Part shown: positions 43,922 to 54,893 of the stretch, piece by piece
Position numbering within the stretch: position 1 is the stretch's first letter
How the letters are laid out: the number at the start of each line of letters is the position of its first letter
NCBI GenBank assembly: GCA_039923495.1
Contig: JBDTCO010000087.1
Span: 17,343 to 81,342, forward strand
Origin: JBDTCO01 sp039923495
GTDB lineage: Bacteria > Myxococcota_A > Polyangia > Palsa-1104
Direction of reading: 5' to 3'
DNA: 64,000 nucleotides
Translations under genes and position numbers: made by a program
Notes under the pieces: model-generated
Database searches by the model: none
Told to the model about the DNA's origin: nothing
The model's input: the letters and a program-made list of their open reading frames with translations, nothing else

Positions 43922-45133
43922 ATGCGTGTCGCGCTCCTCGCTCTCGTGATCGGCCTCGGTGGCTGCCTGTTCGTCGGCGGCATCAATCGTGAGCCGACGG
44001 CGTCGATCCACGCCACGGACCTCACGGTGACGGGTGTCGGGGTGCCGGTGCACCTCGTCGTCGAGGTGTCCGACGATCAGCCGGACGCGCGCGCGGTCGT
44101 GACGGTGTTCGACGATCAGTGCGAGCCGCATCACGGATGCAGGGACGCGTCGCGGCAACCGCTCCCCGGCAGCCCGTCGTGCGTCGAGGCCACGCTCACG
44201 CCCACCGGTGGCGGCTACAGCGTCGTCTTCTACAGGGCGGGCGTGTACGTCGTGCAGGCGTCGCCCGTCGATCGCTACGGCGCCATCGGGTCGCCGGCGA
44301 GCCTCACCATCACCATCGTCGACGAGCCGCCCGTCCTCGGCGACGGGCTCCACGCGGGCTCCGCAGCGACGGCGTGCGGCGCGAGCTACACGGCGTCGAG
44401 GCCCGTGCCCATCGTGCTGGCGGAGGATGCCGTCGACCCCGAGGCGACGACCGTCGGTGCCGCGAGCTGCAGCGCCGTCGCACCGACGCTTGCCCACCAC
44501 TGGTCCATCACGTCGCAGCCGACGGGCGCGGGGCGCCTCGGGCGCGCGACGACCACGGGCGCCTGCCCCGCCGTCGCGGTGGATCCTGCGATCGAGCTCG
44601 ACACCGACATCACCGTCGTGTGCCTGTACCCGGATCCCACGGTCTCGTCCGTGACCTCGTCGACCTACGGCATCGAGCTCGCGATCGACGATGGCGTTCT
44701 GGCGAACACGATCGTCACGGACACGATGGTCTCCGTGCTCGGCGACTCCCCAGCCTGCCTCGGCGGCGTCTACCCGGGCCCCGGCAGCTACGTGGTCTCC
44801 GGTGAGGACCCCACGGTGTTCCAGGTCGTCGGCGCCGACGACGTGACGAGCGCAGGCGACCTCGACTTCACGTGGTCGCTCGAGCGCAACGGCGTGTGGG
44901 AGGTGGTGCTCGACGCGACGCGCGGCATCGACGGCGGCGCACGCCTCTCGCTCGATCCCACCACCTACGGCTTCGCGGTCGGCGAGCACGTCACGCTCCG
45001 GGTCGACGTGACCGAGCCCGACGCGACGCCGTCTTGCGACGTCGCCGACGACAGCTGTCTCGTCGCCTCGTGCGTCGCGGCCCCGCAGACCACGTGCGCG
45101 AGTCGCGCGACGTGGTCCCTGGAGGTGCGCTGA
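43922..45133 (+). CDS. Lipoprotein with Ig-like/beta-sandwich repeats, unknown function
   Basis: A 403-residue lipoprotein. The signal peptide (ALLALVIGLGGC) has a lipobox with the modified Cys at residue 15. The mature protein is beta-rich with Ig-like segments (ATDLTVTGVGVPVHLVVEVS, GGYSVVFYRAGVYVVQASPV, ASTLTIT-like runs) and several Cys pairs (CDDQCEPHHGC, CSAVA, ACLGG, CDVADDSC). It is probably an extracellular or periplasmic beta-sandwich array. The Met at 43922 is chosen because the lipobox follows; an upstream start at 43835 adds a non-coding-like stretch. It is followed by a second lipoprotein whose ATG overlaps its stop by 1 base. Confidence 0.72.
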   Translation: MRVALLALVIGLGGCLFVGGINREPTASIHATDLTVTGVGVPVHLVVEVSDDQPDARAVVTVFDDQCEPHHGCRDASRQPLPGSPSCVEATLTPTGGGYSVVFYRAGVYVVQASPVDRYGAIGSPASLTITIVDEPPVLGDGLHAGSAATACGASYTASRPVPIVLAEDAVDPEATTVGAASCSAVAPTLAHHWSITSQPTGAGRLGRATTTGACPAVAVDPAIELDTDITVVCLYPDPTVSSVTSSTYGIELAIDDGVLANTIVTDTMVSVLGDSPACLGGVYPGPGSYVVSGEDPTVFQVVGADDVTSAGDLDFTWSLERNGVWEVVLDATRGIDGGARLSLDPTTYGFAVGEHVTLRVDVTEPDATPSCDVADDSCLVASCVAAPQTTCASRATWSLEVR

Positions 45134-46917
45134 TGCGCGCGCTCGCCCTTCTGGGTCTCGCGCTCGTCGCATGCGGCGGTGGCGCCGCCGGCACGAGCGC
45201 CACGAACGACGCGGGCGCAACGAACAGCGACGCGTCAGCATCCGCCGACGGCTTCTGCTCGACGCTGGTCACGGTGAGCGCGTCGTCGTCGGTGGCGCCG
45301 GCGATGCTCGTCGCGACCGCGCACGTCCAGACCATCGGCACACCGACGTGGACCGTCTCGGGCCCGAGCGGCCTCCTCGATCCGACGTACCTCGACTCGG
45401 GGCACTTCTCCGTATCGGTCGACGCGACCGCCCCCGGCACCTACACCTTCTTCTTGGACCTCAGCCCCGGCTGTCCTGGCGCCGCGAGCACGGTGCTCAT
45501 GGCACCGAACGGCGTCGTGCAGCCCTACCGCCTGCGCCTCACGCCTCCGACCACGAGCGGGCTTCCCCAGCAGGACGCGCTCGTGAACACTTTCGGTGAC
45601 ACGCCGCAGCTCGCCGCCGACGTCACGTTGCAGACCGGCAGCGCGCTCACCGGGACGCTGCGTGGCCCAGGCGGCACGCCCGTTGCCATCGCTGGCCAGG
45701 TCGTGCTGCAGCCACAGAGCGGACCCCCGGTCCTCGCGCAGGTCGGGACGAGCGGTGCGTTCTCGCTGCCCATCCGGCTCGACGCGATGTACCAGCTCGT
45801 GCTGCTCCCGCTCGACGCCTCGCTCGCCCCGCGTCTGCTCGGTCCCACCGATGGGGCCACGCTGCAAGCGCAGGTCGTGAGCACGGTGCTCGACGCGGGC
45901 GCGACGGTGACCGGCCTGGTGCGCGGGCCATCGCTGCAGCCGCTCCCGAACGCGACCATCGCGCTGCGACGGGGCGTCCTGCAGAGCGGCGTCGGCATCG
46001 CTGGCGCTGACGGCAGCTACGCGCTCCACGCGGCGCCCGGGACGTACGATCTCGCCGTCAGCGCGACGGGGTGGCCGGACCTGTCGCTGTCCGGCGTCGA
46101 TATCGCGATCGGTACGACACTCGGTGTCGATCTCACGATGTCGCGCGCGGTGGTCGGGCTCACGATCGTCGCCGCGGATGGCTCCACGCCCGTCGGAGGC
46201 GCGAAGGTCACGGTCACGTCGTCGATCATCCCCTCGGCGGCCACCGTGCACACGTCGAGCGGCGATCGGACCGCTATCGGTCGGCTGCACCTCGAGGCCA
46301 CGGCCGCGCCCGACGGCACGGTCGCGCTGCTACTGCCGCCGGCGGAGTACGACGTGCTCGTCGACCCGCGCAACGCGCCCGGCACGCTCACGGGCCGACA
46401 CATCGTCGTCACCGGTGCCGGGTCGAGGATGTTCGCGCTCGGTGCATCGGTGCAGCTCTCCGGGCTCGTGACGGATGACGATGGGCACGCCGTTGGTGGT
46501 GCACGCGTCCGAGCGCGCGCCTCTGCGGGGGCTGCGCTCGAGACGAGCACGGACGCCACCGGGCACTACACGCTGTCCTCGCTGCCGAGCGGCGTCGCGC
46601 TCGGCCTCGAGGTGGTGCCACAGGTGGGCTCGCTCGCGTCGGCGCAGCGCACACTCGGGGACGCGACCCAGCTTGGCGGCACGCTCCCCGCGATGGCCAA
46701 CGTCACGCTGCCGCTCGGCCTCACGCTGGCGGGCGTCGTGCGCTCGCCGCTCGGCATCCCGCTCGCCGGCGTCTCGATCGACGTGCTGTGCGCGACGTGC
46801 GGCGACGCGACGCCGCTCTACCACACCGACACGAGCGGCTCGGGAGGCTACACGCTGTACCTGCCCGATCCGGGCGTCACCCACGTGGATGGCGGGAGCG
46901 ATTCCGGTACGCCTTGA
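45133..46917 (+). CDS. Lipoprotein with carboxypeptidase-regulatory-like (CNA-B type) beta repeats
   Basis: A 594-residue lipoprotein. The signal peptide has a lipobox LVAC at residue 14. The mature part carries repeated beta-sandwich modules of carboxypeptidase-regulatory-like or CNA-B type: LTGTLRGPGGTPVAIAGQVV, VTGLVRGPSLQPLPNATIAL followed by GADGSYALHAAPGTYDLAVS, VGLTIVAADGSTPVGGAKVT, and the last LAGVVRSPLGIPLAGVSIDV. Each ends in a Gly-Ser-Tyr-type turn. Such modules give length and stability to surface proteins. The ATG overlaps the previous stop codon by one base, and the next gene starts within 2 bp of its stop, so this is one transcript. Function unknown. Confidence 0.78.
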   Translation: MRALALLGLALVACGGGAAGTSATNDAGATNSDASASADGFCSTLVTVSASSSVAPAMLVATAHVQTIGTPTWTVSGPSGLLDPTYLDSGHFSVSVDATAPGTYTFFLDLSPGCPGAASTVLMAPNGVVQPYRLRLTPPTTSGLPQQDALVNTFGDTPQLAADVTLQTGSALTGTLRGPGGTPVAIAGQVVLQPQSGPPVLAQVGTSGAFSLPIRLDAMYQLVLLPLDASLAPRLLGPTDGATLQAQVVSTVLDAGATVTGLVRGPSLQPLPNATIALRRGVLQSGVGIAGADGSYALHAAPGTYDLAVSATGWPDLSLSGVDIAIGTTLGVDLTMSRAVVGLTIVAADGSTPVGGAKVTVTSSIIPSAATVHTSSGDRTAIGRLHLEATAAPDGTVALLLPPAEYDVLVDPRNAPGTLTGRHIVVTGAGSRMFALGASVQLSGLVTDDDGHAVGGARVRARASAGAALETSTDATGHYTLSSLPSGVALGLEVVPQVGSLASAQRTLGDATQLGGTLPAMANVTLPLGLTLAGVVRSPLGIPLAGVSIDVLCATCGDATPLYHTDTSGSGGYTLYLPDPGVTHVDGGSDSGTP

Positions 46918-46918
46918 C

Positions 46919-48031
46919 ATGCCTCCTCGCCCACGGCTGACTTGCCTGCGCGTGAGCCTGGAGACGCAGCGACGGTGGATCTTCGTGCTCGCGGGCCTCT
47001 CTGCGATGCCGTCCGCAGAGGCTGCGCCACGGCCGCCGCTTCAGCTGGCGGTCACTGCTGCAGGCGGGCTTCGCTACTTCGCACCCGAGGTGCAGCGCGC
47101 ACTCGCCGACGACCTTCGGCACGGGGGCCTCGCGATCGCGAGCACGCCCGTCGAGAACTCGCTCCCTGTGACGGTCGCGCTCGAGGAGCGCCCGGGTGAT
47201 CGCGTCGTCATCGCCGCGCGCATAAGGGGGCATCAGGTCGACGTGGAGGGCGCGGTCGAGTCGCTCGACGCGCTCGTCGAGGAGCTCGCGACGCGCGTCA
47301 TCCCGCTGTGCGTGGGGCTCCCGGTCGACCTCGCCGCGCACCACGAGCAGCCGACGCACCCGCAGGTCAGCAGGCCCAAGCAAGTCGGATCGGAGTCACC
47401 GAGCCCGACGCCGGCACCCACTCCCCAGCCGACACCGGCGCCCGCTCAGCCGCCGCCGCCGCCCCCGCCCCAGCCGACGCTGCCAATGATACAGGCAGGC
47501 GTTCCGGCCGATCCGTACGGCCCCGACGCCCGTGTCGCCGAGGCGCCGGTGGAGAGGCCTTCGTTCATCCGCGGCCGCGTGGTGGTCCACACGCTCGCGG
47601 ATCCGCCGGGCTCGCCGTCGGGCACCGGCGCGATCGCGACGCAGGCGCTCTATGCGACGTTGCAGCGCCAGCTTCACCAGTCGATCGTGCCGCTCGGCGT
47701 CGGCATCTCGCCGCCTGGTGCGGCGGCGGAGGAGGGCGTGCGAGCGCAGGCTCGCTTCGTCGTCATGGGGCGCCTCGACAGCTTTGCGCTGTACGCCGGT
47801 CCGACGGGGCCTATCGCCCGGCTGCGCATCGAGCTGGCGGTCGTGCGCGAGGGTCGCTTTCTCGTTCGCCGCGCGCTGTACGCGGAGACACCCGTCAACG
47901 CGGTCGCCAGCGCAGCCGCGGAGGGCAGGCGCGGCCGTCAGGTCGATCCCGTCTATCTCGCCGTGCTGCGCGCGCTCGACGGCGAGATCGGGGAGCTGTC
48001 GCTCGCACTCGGGAGCGATGGTGCGCGCTAG
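46919..48031 (+). CDS. Exported protein with PqiC-like C-terminal part
   Basis: A 370-residue protein with a signal-like N-terminus (RRWIFVLAGLSAMPSAEAAP), possibly starting at the in-frame GTG at 46952. It has an alpha-beta unit (LAVTAAGGLRYFAPEVQRAL), a Pro-rich low-complexity linker (about residues 155-190), and a C-terminal domain (about 215-360) where GRLDSFALYAGPTGPIARLR and FLVRRALYAETPVNAVASAA resemble the ABC-transport auxiliary PqiC-type lipoprotein fold. That family assists lipid transport across the envelope. The resemblance is by pattern only. It overlaps the next gene by 14 bases. Confidence 0.65.
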   Translation: MPPRPRLTCLRVSLETQRRWIFVLAGLSAMPSAEAAPRPPLQLAVTAAGGLRYFAPEVQRALADDLRHGGLAIASTPVENSLPVTVALEERPGDRVVIAARIRGHQVDVEGAVESLDALVEELATRVIPLCVGLPVDLAAHHEQPTHPQVSRPKQVGSESPSPTPAPTPQPTPAPAQPPPPPPPQPTLPMIQAGVPADPYGPDARVAEAPVERPSFIRGRVVVHTLADPPGSPSGTGAIATQALYATLQRQLHQSIVPLGVGISPPGAAAEEGVRAQARFVVMGRLDSFALYAGPTGPIARLRIELAVVREGRFLVRRALYAETPVNAVASAAAEGRRGRQVDPVYLAVLRALDGEIGELSLALGSDGAR

Positions 48032-48860
48032 CCTCGTCCTCGCGCTGCTCGTGATCGCGGGCAACGCGCGCGCCGAGTTGCCGCCGCTCGTTGGTGAAGA
48101 GCGCGTCGAGCCACGATCCCCGTCTCCGCCTGCCACGGAAGCGCGCACAACGCAGGTCCGTCTCTCGAGCGCGCTGCACCGCTTCGAGTTCGGCGATTAC
48201 GAGGCCGTGGTGGCCGAGCTCGAGTCCCTCGTCGAGGCGCGCGCGACCGCACTGTCTCTGGCCGATCGTCTCGAGGCGCTGCGTGCGTACGGCATCGCGT
48301 GCGTCCTCGTCGGCCGACGCACCGCGGCCGAGGGCGCGTTCCTGCTGCTGCTCGAGGCCGATCCCGCTGCGGCGATGGATCCGGCGCTCGTGCGTCCCGA
48401 GGCCGTGCAGGTCTTCGATGACGTGCGTACGCGCAACCGCGCGACGCTCCGAGCGGCCTACACGCGCGGTCGCGGACGACGTCACGCCGTGCTCAACCTG
48501 TTGCCGCCGGCAGGCCAGCTCCAGAACCACGAGTACAAGAAGGGCTACACGCTGCTCGGCATCGAGCTGGCGCTCATCGCCCTCGACGTGACGTCAGGCT
48601 CACTGCTGTACTCGTGGCGCGGCTCGCACCAGGACTTCCCCGGTCATGCGGATGCCGCGCGCGCGCTGCGGCCGGTCAACTGGGTGAGCTTCGGCACGCT
48701 CATCGGGGTGGCGCTCTACGGCATCATCGACGGCTTCGTGGTCGGCCATCGCCGCGCCGCCGAGGAGCAGCGCGCGCTCGACCGCTTCGGGCCGCCACAG
48801 GCAAAGCACACCTCCGTCGCGCTCGATCTGACGCAGGGTGGCGTCGGCGTTCGCTTCTAG
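48018..48860 (+). CDS. Exported protein with helical repeats and one or two hydrophobic helices
   Basis: A 280-residue protein starting inside the preceding gene (14-base overlap). A signal peptide (LVLALLVIAGNARAE) is followed by about 120 residues of TPR-like helices (LEFGDYEAVVAELESLVEAR-like region; LRAYGIACVLVGRRTAAEGA). Later, GYTLLGIELALIALDVTSG and VSFGTLIGVALYGIIDGFVVG are membrane-like helices, and the protein ends in a beta strand (VALDLTQGGVGVRF). The final strand may indicate contact with an outer-membrane barrel, which is inference. It closes the four-gene envelope cluster. Function unknown. Confidence 0.7.
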   Translation: MVRASLVLALLVIAGNARAELPPLVGEERVEPRSPSPPATEARTTQVRLSSALHRFEFGDYEAVVAELESLVEARATALSLADRLEALRAYGIACVLVGRRTAAEGAFLLLLEADPAAAMDPALVRPEAVQVFDDVRTRNRATLRAAYTRGRGRRHAVLNLLPPAGQLQNHEYKKGYTLLGIELALIALDVTSGSLLYSWRGSHQDFPGHADAARALRPVNWVSFGTLIGVALYGIIDGFVVGHRRAAEEQRALDRFGPPQAKHTSVALDLTQGGVGVRF

Positions 48861-49020
48861 ACCTCCGGGGGGCAGCACCAAGGGGCCGCGGACCCCACCC
48901 GCGTCATCGCAGCGGCGTTCAAGTGCCACTGCAGCGGTCTCGAGATCAAAAGCGATCTATTTAAGTGGCTGCATCGAGCACCTGGGGGTCACCTCCCCCG
49001 GCCGCGGCCCCACAAATTGC

Positions 49021-49050
49021 TTGTGCGCGAAATGTTCATCGAAGTACGAT
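49021..49050 (+). promoter_or_regulatory. Candidate promoter upstream of the multi-PEGA kinase
   Basis: In the 234-bp gap at 48861-49094, TTGTGC (49021-49026) and TACGAT (49045-49050) are 18 bp apart, which would give a leader of about 38 nt before the ATG at 49095. The same gap holds a GGGG(7)CCCC hairpin at 48882-48896 behind the previous gene, a GGGGG/CCCCC hairpin at 48984-48999, and the palindrome GGCCGCGGCC at 49000-49009. I see no tRNA there. Confidence 0.4.
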
Positions 49051-49094
49051 GGCCAAGAACGCGTGTGCTGTCCTCACGCGGCTCGACCCTGAGC

Positions 49095-51797
<2,703 letters not shown>

Positions 51798-51803
51798 GCG
51801 TGG

Positions 51804-52919
51804 CTAGGCGCTGTCGTCTTCGTCGCCGACGGTCGCCGGTAGCGCAGGCATCATCATGCTCGCGGTCGCGTCGGTGCCGTGCTCGAGGCGCTGCTTCACG
51901 CGCTCGTGCTGGCGCTGCTTGTAGAGCGTGTGGCTGTTCTCGCCGGCCTCGTTTGCCTGCGCCGTCTCGGCATCGGTGATCTGGAACTCCGTCAGGATGA
52001 AGCACACGGCGCCGAGATTCCGTGAGAGGCCGGGGAAGCGCTCGAGCACCGAGTCGATGCGCACGGGCAGGTCGGCGACGAAGTTGATGATGCGGTAGCT
52101 CGGGCCCGAAAACTCGTTCTCCGGCCCGCGCGCGATCTCCTCCATGTGGAGATCGGCCTGCAGTCGATCGGCGTGGCGCGCGAGGGACGGCGTCGCCTCG
52201 ACGAGTTGACGGAACGAGAAGATCCCGTTCACCGACTCGCCGGGTACGATGTAGTTGAACGGCACGAGCCGCTGCACGAGCTCGTGGAGCAGCGCGACGA
52301 GATCGTGCCGTGTCCGCACGATCATGCGGAACCGCAGCTTGTCGAAGACGTTGGCCGCGATGTTCGTCTTCTTCGCGAGCAGCTTCGTCACGATGGAGTC
52401 GCGCTCTTTACGACTCCACGCGAACTCGACGATGGGATGGCCGAGCGCGCGCAGCTCCTCGACGACGCGGACCACCTTGTTCTCGACGAAGCCGAAGAGC
52501 TCGTCATCGGCAATCGGTAGCGACAGCAGCATCTCGCGACCGGCCAGGTGATGGACGACGTGCATGACCTTCAAGACGATGCACGCATACGTCTGCTCGC
52601 GGCCGCGCGACGAGGCGAGCAGGAACAGATCGGGGACGGGGAGGTCCTGCGCGACGGACTGCGGGATGCGATACCCGAAGTTCCGCACGAGGTACTCGAC
52701 GGCCTCCTCGCGCAGATCGTCGAGGCGATCGCGATCGGCCTCGACCGTCATGTCGAACTCGTTGAGGCGCAGGAAGCGATCGACCTCGGCGTGGTGCGCG
52801 AAGGCGAGCTTGTGCCAGTCCACGACCGAGCCACCGTGCAGCAGCAGGCGGATGGACTCGACGTCCGCGAGGGAAGCCTGTCCGAGCAGGTCCGGTGATG
52901 CTGAGTGGCGCTCGCTCAT
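51804..52919 (-). CDS. Conserved protein, RelA/SpoT-reminiscent (possibly TIGR04552 family)
   Basis: A 371-residue soluble protein with no membrane segment. It fits my memory of a conserved family restricted mostly to this lineage (TIGR04552), which I cannot check here. The middle (about residues 190-260) reads KTNIAANVFDKLRFRMIVRT and LHELVQRLVPFNYIVPGESV, which recalls the (p)ppGpp synthetase/hydrolase pattern (D-x-x-G-x-R-x-x-V), but the key Asp-Gly is missing: the Phe-Asp-Lys-Leu-Arg stretch stands in its place. The first 180 residues are helical. A nucleotidyltransferase-related role is only a guess. The ATG at 52919 is the start; its neighbour is the multi-PEGA kinase, tail to tail, 6 bp apart. 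Confidence 0.7.
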   Translation of the reverse strand: MSERHSASPDLLGQASLADVESIRLLLHGGSVVDWHKLAFAHHAEVDRFLRLNEFDMTVEADRDRLDDLREEAVEYLVRNFGYRIPQSVAQDLPVPDLFLLASSRGREQTYACIVLKVMHVVHHLAGREMLLSLPIADDELFGFVENKVVRVVEELRALGHPIVEFAWSRKERDSIVTKLLAKKTNIAANVFDKLRFRMIVRTRHDLVALLHELVQRLVPFNYIVPGESVNGIFSFRQLVEATPSLARHADRLQADLHMEEIARGPENEFSGPSYRIINFVADLPVRIDSVLERFPGLSRNLGAVCFILTEFQITDAETAQANEAGENSHTLYKQRQHERVKQRLEHGTDATASMMMPALPATVGDEDDSA

Positions 52920-52996
52920 CGACGGTGCGCACCCAGAGGGTCCGCCGGACGCCTTTTTAGCGCCACGGGCGCGAGGGATACAACCGCAATCGGTGC

Positions 52997-53086
52997 CTAG
53001 CGACGGACCTTCGAGAGGTTGATCGTGGCGAGAAAGAGCGAGACCGTGACGAAGAGGAGAGTGGCGTTACCGACGACGACGGCCAT
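52997..53086 (-). CDS. 29-residue membrane peptide
   Basis: A very short open frame in the 343-bp gap 52920-53262, otherwise without genes. It encodes M-A-V-V-V-G-N-A-T-L-L-F-V-T-V-S then LFLATINLSKVRR, i.e. a single hydrophobic helix of about 20 residues with a basic C-terminal end (K-V-R-R), the typical build of small membrane proteins. GGAG lies 6 nt before the ATG, and a TATACT-like hexamer occurs about 55 bp upstream on the minus strand (near 53140). Function unknown. The remaining bases of the gap hold AT-rich promoter-like DNA and nothing else I can name. Confidence 0.45.
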   Translation of the reverse strand: MAVVVGNATLLFVTVSLFLATINLSKVRR

Positions 53087-53262
53087 GGGGTGCTCCACGT
53101 TGGGGCGACGGGCTGCGCTATGGAGGGGACGCGCGCAGTAGTATATTTGCCTACAGTGCCGCACCCCCACGCACATCGCTACTTTTAGCGCGCGATTCGT
53201 TCTACTCGGGGATCCAGAGGCACCTCCCCGGCATTCGTAGAGCCTCGTGGTAGAGTGCGAAG

Positions 53263-54876
53263 ATGCGACGCGTCGTCGGTATCCTCGGCTTCGGCATCTG
53301 CCTCACCTGCGGGCTCTCGCCCCGGTTGTCGATCCCGTCGGCCTGCGCGGACTCGCCGGCGGACGTCGACGCGCTGGCCGCGCTGGGTAGAGCGATCGAC
53401 GCGAGCCCGAGCCCGGTGACCTACGACGCGTACGCGCAGGCTGCATTCCGCGCGCACCGCTGGGGCGACGCGGTCGCGCGGTTGAAGGTCGGCACCGCCG
53501 AGCTGCCTGCGTATCACCAGGGCTGGTACAAGCTCGCCTACGCGTATCGCCAGCAGCACGCGTTCGGGGAGGCCGCCGCGGCGTATCGCAAGTTTGCCGA
53601 GCTCGAGCCGGCGCAGGCGGACCCGTACTTCGGCCTCGGCGCGGCGCTCGAGGGCATCGGGGACAGGGCCGGCGCGATCGAAGCCTACCGTCGTTACATC
53701 GAGCTCGAGAAGGCGCCCGGCAAGCAGCGGTTCGTCGACCAGGCCCGCGCTCAGATCGACAAGCTGGGGCCGTCGCCGGGCGCCCCGACGCTCACGGTAG
53801 CGTCTTCCGTCCCGCCGCCCATGACACCGCCGCCGGTCTTGCGCGATCCCACGCCGCCGCCGGTGACGCCTCCGCCGCTTCTGCCCGCGCTGCAGTCGCC
53901 CGTCGCCGCGGTGCCGGCGGCGAGCTCGATCCAGCTCCGCGCCGAGGCCGACCGGCTCCGCCGCGCAGGCAAGCTCCCCGAGGCGGCCAAGGCCTTCGAG
54001 CGTGCGCTCGCGGCGGATCCCGGAAACCTCGATCTGCACGTCGAGCTCGGTGACATCTACTTCGCGCAGAAGCGCTACCCCGAGGCTGCGCGGGTCTTCC
54101 GCGCGTCGGTGGACCGCGACGCAGGGTACGCGCTCGGCTGGTACAACCTCGCGCACGCCGAGGCGCAGGCGGGGGATCAGAAGGGCGCGATCCAGTCGTA
54201 CCGCGCGTACATCCGCCTCCGTCCGTCCGATCCTGATCCGTATTATGGCCTCGGTCACGCGTGCAAGGCGGCGGGTGATCGCGACGGCGCTATCGAGGCG
54301 TTCCGATCGTACCTGCAGATGGAGCGACGGCCCGAGCTGCAGCGCTGGATCGATCGTGCGCGCAAGGAGCTCCGCGACCTCGGCGGCACGGAAGCGCGCA
54401 ACGAGCTCCGCGACCTCATGGATCCCTTCGATCGAGCGCGCGGCCACGACCTCAAGAACCCATTCGCGGATCGTCCGGCCTACGCCTCGAACGACGATCT
54501 CCTGCCGGCGTACGAAGGGGTGCTCGAGAGCGCGCATCTACGCCTCGCGCGCGAGCTCGCGGCCGACGACATCCTGCCGGTCCATCTCGGCGATGGGCTC
54601 GACGACGACGACCTTGCCCCCGTCGACGCGCACGTCCCCAAGGATCAGCGCGCGCGCCTCGCGCGCTACGCCACCGCGCTCGCCGCCTATCGCGGGGCGC
54701 TCGAGCACGAGGCCAACGAGGCCGCGCTCCTCTACCAGCGGGGCGCCGATCGCCTCATGGTCGCCGACCTCCGAGGGGCGCAGCGCGTGTGGACGCAGTC
54801 ACCGACGGATCGCGCGATTGTCGAGGCTCGCCAGCGCCTCGACAAGGCGCGCGAGGCCATCGCAACGCCGCAGTAG
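53263..54876 (+). CDS. Secreted TPR-repeat protein
   Basis: A 537-residue exported protein with a signal peptide (VVGILGFGICLTCGLSPR) and two TPR arrays separated by a Pro-rich linker at about residues 165-215. The first array has HRWGDAVARLKVGTAELP and AFGEAAAAYRKFAELEPA; the second repeats ADRLRRAGKLPEAAKAFERA, RYPEAARVFRASVDRDAG and DQKGAIQSYRAYIRLRPSDP. The C-terminal 150 residues (from about 390) are helical and acidic-basic mixed, without a known motif. It should be a periplasmic protein-protein scaffold. A TAGAGT hexamer 6 nt before the ATG may give a leaderless transcript. Confidence 0.82.
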   Translation: MRRVVGILGFGICLTCGLSPRLSIPSACADSPADVDALAALGRAIDASPSPVTYDAYAQAAFRAHRWGDAVARLKVGTAELPAYHQGWYKLAYAYRQQHAFGEAAAAYRKFAELEPAQADPYFGLGAALEGIGDRAGAIEAYRRYIELEKAPGKQRFVDQARAQIDKLGPSPGAPTLTVASSVPPPMTPPPVLRDPTPPPVTPPPLLPALQSPVAAVPAASSIQLRAEADRLRRAGKLPEAAKAFERALAADPGNLDLHVELGDIYFAQKRYPEAARVFRASVDRDAGYALGWYNLAHAEAQAGDQKGAIQSYRAYIRLRPSDPDPYYGLGHACKAAGDRDGAIEAFRSYLQMERRPELQRWIDRARKELRDLGGTEARNELRDLMDPFDRARGHDLKNPFADRPAYASNDDLLPAYEGVLESAHLRLARELAADDILPVHLGDGLDDDDLAPVDAHVPKDQRARLARYATALAAYRGALEHEANEAALLYQRGADRLMVADLRGAQRVWTQSPTDRAIVEARQRLDKAREAIATPQ

Positions 54877-54893
54877 CTTCTCGACCGCAGGCG

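Noticed and set aside
48861..49094. tRNA or riboswitch in the gap before the multi-PEGA kinase
   Set aside because: A GTTCAAG-like stretch and short hairpins occur, but no cloverleaf, anticodon arm or known riboswitch core can be built.
51804..52919. Active RelA/SpoT enzyme
   Set aside because: The synthetase signature is incomplete and the protein lacks HD-domain ligands, so activity cannot be claimed.
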